From JBBIRM01 sp037441765 (GTDB taxonomy: Bacteria; Desulfobacterota; BSN033; UBA1163): a stretch of 29,947 bases of DNA. The notes beneath the pieces were generated by a model that saw only the letters and a list, made by a program, of their open reading frames with translations, was not told the DNA's origin and searched no databases. A program made the position numbers and the translations under genes. The DNA lies in NCBI GenBank assembly GCA_037441765.1, contig JBBIRM010000019.1, positions 1 through 29,947 on the forward strand. Direction: 5' to 3'. How positions within the stretch are numbered: position 1 is the stretch's first letter; every line of letters begins with the position of its first letter. Of this stretch, positions 24,661 through 29,947 are shown piece after piece.

Positions 24661-25209
24661 TTATTGAAGGAGAACGGTTTCCTGATAGGCCCTTTCAAAA
24701 GCAGAAATGTTCTTTTCGGCGATCAGCCCAAACCGTTCCTTCAAGGGAGGAATGAAAGACTCTTTCTTGACTAACTCTGAGGCCCTTGCGAGGGACCCCA
24801 ACATGGTTGTGTTGGTAATGGGAAGGCCAAGGATTTCCGTGGCGATCTTCAATGCATTGACCACCGCAATCCGATTTTTAATCCCCAAGAGTTCTTTTAC
24901 CTTTTCTGGAGAATCATTGCTCGTCGTCACAAGGAGACCACTTGATTTCAACCCTGCATCAACCTTGACAATCTTTAAAAGGGAGGCGTCGAGTACCACC
25001 ACAATATCGGGCTCATAGATGTTAGCCCTGATCCTGATGGGTTGATCGCTTATTCGACAAAAGGCTACTACCGGAGCCCCTCTCCGTTCTGGTCCAAAAC
25101 TTGGGAAGGCCTGAGCATACTTTCCTTCCCCAATAGCTGCCAGTGCAAGAATTTCTGCAGAGGTCACTGCCCCCTGACCTCCTCTTCCATGAAATCTAAT
25201 CTCAATCAT
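24661..25209 (-). CDS. porG: 2-oxoacid:ferredoxin oxidoreductase gamma subunit
   Basis: A 182-residue gamma subunit, the catalytic-domain partner. Its hallmark N-terminus is [20 protein letters not shown], followed by [39 protein letters not shown] and [14 protein letters not shown] follow. First gene of the por cluster, with its own candidate promoter and a GGGAGAG ribosome site. recR lies 57 bp upstream on the same strand, so readthrough from the recR transcript is also possible. Confidence 0.94.
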
Positions 25210-25226
25210 TTTCTCTCCCTCGATTT

Positions 25227-25255
25227 TTTATAATATATTTCACCAATTCTCTCAA
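25227..25255 (-). promoter_or_regulatory. Candidate sigma-70 promoter of the por/nuo-like cluster
   Basis: On the minus strand TTGAGA (25255-25250), a 17-bp spacer and TATAAA (25232-25227) lie in the recR-porG gap. The start point would be only about 10 bases before the porG ATG, so the leader would be very short, which lowers confidence. Confidence 0.45.
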
Positions 25256-25266
25256 GGCCTTCACTT

Positions 25267-25866
25267 TTAGATCTCCCGTCGTCCTTCAAGGGCCTTGGAG
25301 AGTGTCATCCCATCCACATATTCAATCTCCCCACCCATTGGAATACCATATGCGATTCGAGTTACCTTTACTCTAAGAGGTTTGATCTGCTCGGTGAGAT
25401 AGAGGGCAGTGGCCCCGCCTTCAACCGTGGGATTAGTAGCCAGAATCACTTCAGTGATCCCCTCCCGTTGGATACGTTCGATCAGTTCTTTGATTTTTAT
25501 ATCATCTGGTCCAACACCTTCAAGGGGAGAAAGGGTTCCATGTAACACATGATACTTTCCCTGATAGACCCCTGTATTTTCGATGGCAATAAGATCGTTG
25601 GGCCCTTCCACCACACAGAGGATTTCGGGGTTTCTTTTTTCATCTTGACATATACGGCAGGGGTCCTCATCGGTCAAATTGAAGCAGGTGGAACAGAGGT
25701 GAATTTTTTCTTTTACATCAATAATCGCCTTGGCCAATCTTTCTGCCTCATAGGGACTGCTTCTAAGGATATGGAAGGCCAGCCTCATCGCAGTCTTTTT
25801 GCCAATCCCTGGGAGTTTGGTTAAGGCCTCGATTAGATCATCGATGGGTTTTGCATAAAGGGCCAT
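25267..25866 (-). CDS. recR: Recombination mediator RecR
   Basis: A 199-residue RecR. A helix-hairpin-helix (LTKLPGIGKKTAMRLAF) precedes a Cys4 zinc finger (Cys58, 61, 70, 73: CSTC...CRIC). The Toprim domain has VVEGPNDLIAIE and ILATNPTVEGGATALYL. The C-terminus has AYGIPMGGEIEYVDGMTLSKAL. It acts with RecF/RecO in gap repair. It follows ybaB and dnaX in the conserved dnaX-ybaB-recR order, but a MITE-like element sits between ybaB and recR. Confidence 0.97.
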   Translation of the reverse strand: MALYAKPIDDLIEALTKLPGIGKKTAMRLAFHILRSSPYEAERLAKAIIDVKEKIHLCSTCFNLTDEDPCRICQDEKRNPEILCVVEGPNDLIAIENTGVYQGKYHVLHGTLSPLEGVGPDDIKIKELIERIQREGITEVILATNPTVEGGATALYLTEQIKPLRVKVTRIAYGIPMGGEIEYVDGMTLSKALEGRREI

Positions 25867-25906
25867 AATAGAATTTCCTAAATTTCAAATGTCAACAAGA
25901 ATTAAT

Positions 25907-25982
25907 GAGATTTCTGAAAAACTATTTAAAAAAGATCTTTCACCCCAACCCCCAGTCTTTCAATGACTTTTTCAGAAATCTC
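25907..25982. mobile_element. Short MITE with perfect 15-bp inverted ends and 5-bp target duplication
   Basis: A 76-bp element bounded by GAGATTTCTGAAAAA (25907-25921) and its exact inverse TTTTTCAGAAATCTC (25968-25982). It is flanked on both sides by TTAAT (25902-25906 and 25983-25987), a perfect target-site duplication. The inner part shares CCCCAGTCTTT..GACTTTTTCAG with the right end of the 16631-16936 element. It encodes nothing and lies between ybaB and recR. Confidence 0.82.
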
Positions 25983-26003
25983 TTAATACGAACCCAATTT
26001 TTA

Positions 26004-26318
26004 TTAAAATAGGCCAGGGATGCTTAATCCTCCCGTTATCTTCTTCATCTCTTCGGTCATCATTTCTTGGGATTTACGAATTGCCTCGTTAAATGCTGCA
26101 ATGATTAAGTCTTGAAGCATTTCCACATCATCTCGGTTCACCACTTCTGGGTCAATTCGAAGTTGAAGAACCTCCTGCTTCCCATTCATTACAATGTTGA
26201 CCATCCCACCACCCGAACTCGCTTCAATAGTTCTTTGGGCCATCTCTTCTTGAAGTTGTGTAATTCGGGCATGCATCTGCTGGGCCTGTTTGAGAATATT
26301 TCCAAATCCTTTTGTCAT
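26004..26318 (-). CDS. ybaB: YbaB/EbfC nucleoid-associated protein
   Basis: A 104-residue YbaB/EbfC family DNA-binding protein. It has the family N-terminus MTKGFGNILKQAQQMHARITQLQEEMAQ, the central strand segment ASSGGGMVNIVMNGKQEVLQLRIDPEVV and the helix LQDLIIAAFNEAIRKSQEMM. I start at the ATG at 26316-26318, preceded by AGGAGAG; a longer frame upstream adds unrelated residues. It begins 50 bp after dnaX on the same strand, as in many bacteria. Confidence 0.95.
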   Translation of the reverse strand: MTKGFGNILKQAQQMHARITQLQEEMAQRTIEASSGGGMVNIVMNGKQEVLQLRIDPEVVNRDDVEMLQDLIIAAFNEAIRKSQEMMTEEMKKITGGLSIPGLF

Positions 26319-26368
26319 AGAACTCTCCTTTTTGTGATCATATTGAAATTTTGAGGCGGTCCGAAAAA

Positions 26369-28135
26369 TCACCTCTCCACAATCCTTCCGTTAAAAATAT
26401 GAAGGGCCTCCTCGATGATGGAGTTTTTCTCCGCTCCTCCTTCGGCGACCCCCTCCACTTCCTTTTGGTTCTCCCTCTCTTTAGATACCAGTCTCCCTTT
26501 CAGCCTTCCCCCCGACTCCAATGCGGAGATGGTTACCTTCATCTTTTTTTTAAAGAATTCTTGGCAAATCGACTCCAGTTGGATTTGATTTTCTTTTTCT
26601 AACATCCTTTCGTAATGAAAGGAGTCCTTTTCAAAACCGATTTCGATCTCTTCTCCTTTCAGTCGAACTACATTTCCCAAGGTTAAAAAAGAGCCAAGAA
26701 CTGGATTCCTCTCCCGTGTAAACTCAATTAGCCCCCTCCACCTCTCCTCCTGGAGCGCTATTTCTTCTTGTAGTATAGGTTGAGGTTCAACTAAATCGGA
26801 TGTCTCCTTAAGAATGTCTTTCCCGGTTTTTTCCCTTTTTTTGTTAGGGCTTTCTTCCTTTAGCCTCTTTTCACCTGATTCTTCATCATTCATACTTTGA
26901 GCCCCCTTTTCTTTAGGGGTCTCTTTTGAAGAAATTTGGGTTTCTACCCTTTTCATTGGCTGAACATCTACCATCGAGGTATCCGAGGGATGGGTTCTCT
27001 CCAATTTCTCCAATCTCTCTAAGATTTGATCGATGGGAATGAGGGGTTGAAGTGTTGACATCCGAATCAGTGTCATCTCCAGCATCACCCTTGGGAAAGT
27101 GGATTGAGCCACCTCTTCCTCTCCTTTCATGAGGAGGCTGAAGAGGTGATTTAATTGATCGAACTCGAACTTCTCAGCTAAAACTTTCAATTCTTTAAGT
27201 TCTTCTTCTGTTAACTCAATTATCTCCTCAGGGTTTTGACTCACTTTGATCATGATGAGATTACGAAGTGTCTGGAGGAGGTGCCGACAGAAGTGTTGAA
27301 GGTCGTATCCATAATGATAAATATATTCAACCAACTCCATACACTTCCCTGCATCTTTATTTGCGATGGCCTCAATGGTTTCGTGAATCACTTTCTGGTC
27401 GATCAACCCGAGAATCTCACCAATATCTTCATCCTTTATCTCTTTTCCCCCATAGGAAATCACTTGGTCAAGAAGACTCTGGGCATCCCTCATACTTCCT
27501 TCTGAGGCCTGGGCGATGGAAAGAAGTGCCCTCTGGCTTATCTGGATTCCCTCTTCTTCAACGATTCGTTTTAAATTAGCAAGGATCTCTCTTAGAGGGA
27601 TCCTTTTAAAATCATATCGCTGACACCTCGAAAGAATGGTGGGTGGAATCTTATGGGGCTCTGTCGTTGCGAAGATGAAGATGATATGTGGAGGAGGCTC
27701 TTCAAGAGTCTTTAGTAATGCATTGAAGGCCTCTCTGGTTAACATATGGACTTCGTCGATAATATAAATTTTATAACGACTTTTGGCAGGAGTATATCGA
27801 ACATTCTCCCTCAGTTCCCGAACCTCTTCAATCCCGCGGTTGGAGGCACCATCGATCTCGATAACATCGATTGAAATCCCTTTTTTAATCTCCTGACAGG
27901 TGAAACATTGATTGCAAGGATTGATGTTTGGACCTGATTCGCAATTCAAAGCCTTTGCAAGAATTCGTGCAGTAGAGGTCTTTCCTACTCCCCTTGCTCC
28001 TGTAAATAAAAATGCATGGGCAACTCGGTTTTGTGCAATGGCATTCTGAATGGTACGGGTGATGGTGCGTTGTCCCACAACTTCTTCAAAGACCTCTGGT
28101 CTATATCTTCGAGCTAAGACTTCATAATAAGACAT
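26369..28135 (-). CDS. dnaX: DNA polymerase III subunit gamma/tau
   Basis: A 588-residue clamp-loader ATPase. The N-terminus is YYEVLARRYRPEVFEEVVGQ. Walker A is GARGVGKT (46-53), the zinc ligands are Cys65/74/77/80, and Walker B is IIDEVHML (DEVH at 127-130), with the sensor segment LLKTLEEPPPHIIFIFATTEP. Domains I-III occupy about 1-360. A charged, low-complexity linker (about 370-460) and a C-terminal tau-like region follow. I saw no obvious slippage heptamer that would make a separate gamma, though only a quick look was made. The ribosome site AGAGGAAGG precedes the ATG. The SRP RNA gene lies 29 bp upstream. Confidence 0.97.
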   Translation of the reverse strand: MSYYEVLARRYRPEVFEEVVGQRTITRTIQNAIAQNRVAHAFLFTGARGVGKTSTARILAKALNCESGPNINPCNQCFTCQEIKKGISIDVIEIDGASNRGIEEVRELRENVRYTPAKSRYKIYIIDEVHMLTREAFNALLKTLEEPPPHIIFIFATTEPHKIPPTILSRCQRYDFKRIPLREILANLKRIVEEEGIQISQRALLSIAQASEGSMRDAQSLLDQVISYGGKEIKDEDIGEILGLIDQKVIHETIEAIANKDAGKCMELVEYIYHYGYDLQHFCRHLLQTLRNLIMIKVSQNPEEIIELTEEELKELKVLAEKFEFDQLNHLFSLLMKGEEEVAQSTFPRVMLEMTLIRMSTLQPLIPIDQILERLEKLERTHPSDTSMVDVQPMKRVETQISSKETPKEKGAQSMNDEESGEKRLKEESPNKKREKTGKDILKETSDLVEPQPILQEEIALQEERWRGLIEFTRERNPVLGSFLTLGNVVRLKGEEIEIGFEKDSFHYERMLEKENQIQLESICQEFFKKKMKVTISALESGGRLKGRLVSKERENQKEVEGVAEGGAEKNSIIEEALHIFNGRIVER

Positions 28136-28156
28136 GGTCCTTCCTCTAAGGATTCT

Positions 28157-28164
28157 AAAAAAAA
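28157..28164 (-). terminator. T-tract at the 3' end of the SRP RNA
   Basis: Eight T residues on the minus strand directly follow the closing stem of the SRP RNA, whose end stem would serve as the terminator hairpin. dnaX begins 21 bp further on, so some readthrough would be needed if the two share a promoter. Confidence 0.55.
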
Positions 28165-28278
28165 CTTGTTGATAGTCAGGCTACCCTGCGGCACACAAAG
28201 AGGATTACTACCGTTGCTTCCTTCCGGACCTGGCGGGGTTCATAATCATTTGTTGCGCAGGACCCGACTATCAACAAG
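28165..28278 (-). ncRNA. ffs: Signal recognition particle RNA (4.5S, small bacterial type)
   Basis: About 114 nt. The conserved Ffh-binding region GTCCGGAAGGAAGCAAC is present, with the internal-loop partner sequences around it. The 5' and 3' ends pair over 13 bp (CTTGTTGATAGTC at 28165-28177 on the plus strand against its inverse at 28266-28278). It pairs with Ffh to deliver signal-peptide proteins to the membrane. Location upstream of dnaX is common. Confidence 0.95.
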
Positions 28279-28364
28279 ATCTTTTTAAGAAGAATTTTAT
28301 TATCAATCCCAAGCAGAGCAGTTTTGCTTTCTAATTTTGTAAGAATTTGCCTAAAAAAATTTTT

Positions 28365-28458
28365 TGGCGGAGAGAGAGGGATTCGAACCCTCGATCCCGT
28401 TTTTAGCGGGATACTCGCTTAGCAGGCGAGCCCCTTCGGCCTACTCGGGCATCTCTCC
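28365..28458 (-). tRNA. tRNA-Ser (anticodon GCT)
   Basis: 94 nt with encoded CCA. Acceptor GGAGAGA pairs with TCTCTCC. The anticodon stem-loop CTCGC-CTGCTAA-GCGAG carries GCT. A long variable arm (CCCGC...GCGGG around AAAAA) marks a class II tRNA, and the T loop is TTCGAAT. It reads AGC and AGT codons. Confidence 0.95.
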
Positions 28459-28491
28459 GACTTAACTCCACTCAATTTGGGACCAATTGCC

Positions 28492-28585
28492 TGGCGGAGA
28501 GGGTGGGATTCGAACCCACGTTCCCCGTTCTGTGGGGAAACCGCTTTTCGAGAGCGGCGCCTTAAGCCAACTCGGCAACCTCTCC
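28492..28585 (-). tRNA. tRNA-Ser (anticodon CGA)
   Basis: 94 nt with encoded CCA. Acceptor GGAGAGG pairs with CCTCTCC. The anticodon loop CTCGAAA has CGA between CCGCT and AGCGG stems. A long variable arm (TCCCC...GGGGA) and T loop TTCGAAT follow. It reads TCG. A broken second copy lies about 200 bp upstream on the same strand. Confidence 0.95.
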
Positions 28586-28616
28586 AGGGTATTTATTCAA
28601 TTTTTATGAAGGTTCT

Positions 28617-28668
28617 CATCCCACCAGTCTGGCCTAAACCAATTCTGTTTAGGCCAGAGGGTGGGATG
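28617..28668. repeat. Long imperfect hairpin in the tRNA-Ser spacer
   Basis: Nine pairs (28617-28625 with 28660-28668) and, inside a small internal loop, twelve pairs (28628-28639 with 28647-28658) enclose a 7-nt loop. No T-tract follows on either strand, so a simple terminator is unlikely. Part of the right arm is the T-stem sequence of the broken tRNA copy. Confidence 0.7.
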
Positions 28669-28782
28669 TGCTCACTTCGTTCCGCCTCCCCCAACTACGT
28701 CGGGGTCGCCGAACCCACGTTCCCCGTTCTGTGGGGAAACCGCTTTTCGAGAGCGGCGCCTTAAGCCAACTCGGCAACCTCT
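28657..28782 (-). pseudogene. Broken duplicate of tRNA-Ser(CGA)
   Basis: 28710-28782 is identical over 73 bp to 28511-28583 of the intact tRNA-Ser(CGA): most of the acceptor 5' strand, D arm, anticodon CGA, variable arm and part of the T arm. In the copy the T loop is split by about 42 bp (28668-28709), after which a piece of the T stem resumes (28657-28667). The 3' acceptor strand and CCA are missing. It cannot form a mature tRNA as it stands. Confidence 0.82.
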
Positions 28783-28814
28783 TTAGAATCTCGCTATGTA
28801 AATCCCTCATCATT

Positions 28815-29315
28815 TTAAACCTGATCTCTTGATTCTATCTTCCTCACTTTTTGGTTCACTCTTTTTTCTCTAAAAAAACCCTTTAAAACTTCCGCGCACT
28901 CCATTTCGAGGATCCCCCAATTAATTTCCATTTTATGATTTAGCCCCATATCTTGAAACAATTTAAATTTTGAGACCACTGCTCCAAATTTTGGTTCAAG
29001 GGTTCCAAAGACCAAACGCGATATTCTTGCATGAACCATCGCAGAGGCACACATCAAACAGGGTTCTGTTGTGACATAAACGACGGTATCCTCTAACCGA
29101 TAATTTCCTAAAATCTTTCCGCCTTTTTGTAGGACAAGTATCTCTGCATGGGCGGTAGGGTCACTCAGCTCAATGCAACGATTGTGATCTCGTGCAATGA
29201 CCTGATCATCTTTTACGAGAACAGCCCCCACCGGCACTTCTCCTCCCTGACCTGCTTTTTTAGCCTCTTCGAGAGCCAATCTCATATATTTTTTGTCGAA
29301 CTCTTGGTCAATCAT
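28815..29315 (-). CDS. tadA: tRNA adenosine deaminase TadA
   Basis: A 166-residue zinc deaminase that converts A34 to inosine in tRNA-Arg(ACG). The zinc and catalytic residues are visible: HAE (His56, Glu58) and PCLMC (Cys86, Cys89), with PVGAVLVKDDQVIARDHNRC at the N-terminus and RLVFGTLEPKFGAVVSKFKL after the site. It is slightly longer than many TadA proteins because of a basic C-terminal tail. Guanine or cytosine deaminases are less likely, given the PCLMCASAMVHARI and DPTAHAEI blocks. Its substrate tRNA gene lies 79 bp upstream on the same strand. Confidence 0.94.
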   Translation of the reverse strand: MIDQEFDKKYMRLALEEAKKAGQGGEVPVGAVLVKDDQVIARDHNRCIELSDPTAHAEILVLQKGGKILGNYRLEDTVVYVTTEPCLMCASAMVHARISRLVFGTLEPKFGAVVSKFKLFQDMGLNHKMEINWGILEMECAEVLKGFFREKRVNQKVRKIESRDQV

Positions 29316-29394
29316 TATCGATTCTTAAATTTTATAAAATAATGGCATCCTGCACTATATAAAAGATACAATAACATTTCATCCATAGAGTTCA

Positions 29395-29471
29395 TGGCGC
29401 GCCCAGGGAGACTCGAACTCCCGACCTGCGGATTCGTAGTCCGACGCTCTATCCAACTGAGCTATGGGCGC
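29395..29471 (-). tRNA. tRNA-Arg (anticodon ACG)
   Basis: 77 nt with encoded CCA. Acceptor GCGCCCA pairs with TGGGCGC. D loop AGTTGGATAGA, anticodon loop CTACGAA with ACG at 29435-29437 (complement), and T arm GGGAG-TTCGAGT-CTCCC. A34 should be edited to inosine by TadA, encoded just downstream, so that CGT, CGC and CGA are read. Confidence 0.95.
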
Positions 29472-29474
29472 CCC

Positions 29475-29860
29475 TTAATAATTTCCCATATTTACGACCT
29501 TTGCACCTTTCTCTGTTTTGACCATTGTTGTGAAAATTGATGGGACTCTATCCAGAATTTTGACCGCTTTTCTTTTAGGTTCAGGTGTTGGATGTGAATA
29601 TCCCATTGTCATCTTGATATCCTTGTGACCCATCAATTCTTAAATCATTCGGATATAAACTCCTACCATTCCTAATCGTAACACAAAGGTATGGCGGAGT
29701 CATGAAATCTAAAATTTTCTATCCCTGCCTTCTTTAAATACATCCAACATCCTGTTTTAATATCACCATAAGGTTTACCATTCTTTGGAAAAAAACAAAT
29801 TCTCTATTTGATTTATCTTTAGCACTTTCAAGAATTCACGTCAATTTTTTATTCAAAGGT
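29475..29860 (-). pseudogene. Decayed tyrosine recombinase (phage-type integrase), C-terminal half
   Basis: Translating the minus strand in shifting frames gives the C-terminal catalytic domain of a tyrosine recombinase: IPLNKKLT, ILESAKDKSNREFVF, PKNGKPYGDIKTG, then LRHTFVLRLGMVGVYI and ELMGHKDIKMTMGYSHPTP. The conserved RH, GH and Tyr positions remain. I count at least four lesions: TGA after KKLT, an expanded T-run after REFVF, a one-base loss between FHD and LRH, and TAA in place of Gln before ELMGHKD. The stop is TAA at 29475-29477, four bases before tRNA-Arg. The upstream part is replaced by a MITE-family end. Confidence 0.85.
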
Positions 29861-29933
29861 ATCCGCTCGAAGGCTTTCCCACCCCACCTCCTCAGTCTAT
29901 AAAACTCGTTTTAAATACTTTTTCAGAGATCTC
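29856..29933 (-). mobile_element. Partial copy of the MITE-like element end
   Basis: Inverse of 16645-16722, with about five mismatches over 78 bp and no gaps, including the terminal GAGATCTCTGAAAAAGT and the ACTGAGGAGGTGGGGTGG block. Only one end is present; the inner side abuts the integrase remnant. The last 14 bases of the window show nothing else. Confidence 0.8.
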
Positions 29934-29947
29934 ACCTTGCCCCTTTG

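Noticed and set aside
28477..28764. 95-residue plus-strand frame containing RRGWDSNPRSPFCGET
   Set aside because: This is the antisense translation of the two tRNA-Ser(CGA) copies, a familiar spurious protein.

Overview
The window looks like a chromosomal segment of an anaerobic, Gram-negative, AT-leaning bacterium. My best guess is a Desulfobacterota ('Deltaproteobacteria') lineage, but only the general character is firm. Supporting signs are an OmpA/Pal-type lipoprotein, TatA and periplasmic Spy/ZraP-like proteins (outer membrane); a four-subunit 2-oxoacid:ferredoxin oxidoreductase, NuoEFG-like flavoprotein genes and Cys-rich Fe-S proteins (anaerobic metabolism); a selenocysteine tRNA with selA; and a sigma-54 response regulator. 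Most of the window is ordinary core genome, with a few small mobile or decayed elements between genes.

Layout. 1-5,956 (minus strand): a ZraP/ZraS/ZraR-like envelope-stress module. It holds two Spy-like periplasmic proteins, a sensor kinase and an NtrC-class regulator, followed by a rhomboid protease and a DUF72 protein. The outer Spy-like gene has a clear sigma-54 promoter and its own terminator; the inner one has a sigma-70 promoter. 6,463-7,725 (plus): glutamate dehydrogenase. 7,836-8,387 (minus): a Nudix hydrolase with a good promoter. 8,388-8,858: a repeat-rich gap. 8,859-16,602 (plus): a winged-helix/Fe-S protein, a B12-type radical SAM protein, selA interrupted by one in-frame TAG, rluD, pgeF, yggU, tRNA-Sec, tatA, folK and a YHS protein. 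16,631-16,936: a MITE-like element. 17,049-18,555 (plus): a Pal-like lipoprotein and a short transaldolase.

18,584-28,278 (minus): hsp20; a compact seven-gene oxidoreductase cluster, transcribed porG-porD-porA-porB-nuoE-nuoF-nuoG(short); then recR, ybaB and dnaX, with the SRP RNA gene just upstream of dnaX. A 76-bp MITE sits between ybaB and recR. 28,365-29,471 (minus): tRNA-Ser(GCT), tRNA-Ser(CGA), a broken second copy of tRNA-Ser(CGA), tadA, and tRNA-Arg(ACG), the expected substrate of TadA. 29,475-29,860: a decayed tyrosine-recombinase gene abutting another copy of the MITE-family end.

How it fits together: the Por proteins would oxidise a 2-oxoacid (probably pyruvate) and reduce ferredoxin. 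The adjacent NuoEFG-like subunits could exchange those electrons with NAD(H). The selenium genes imply that the organism makes, or recently made, selenoproteins, although no selenoprotein gene was recognised in the window.
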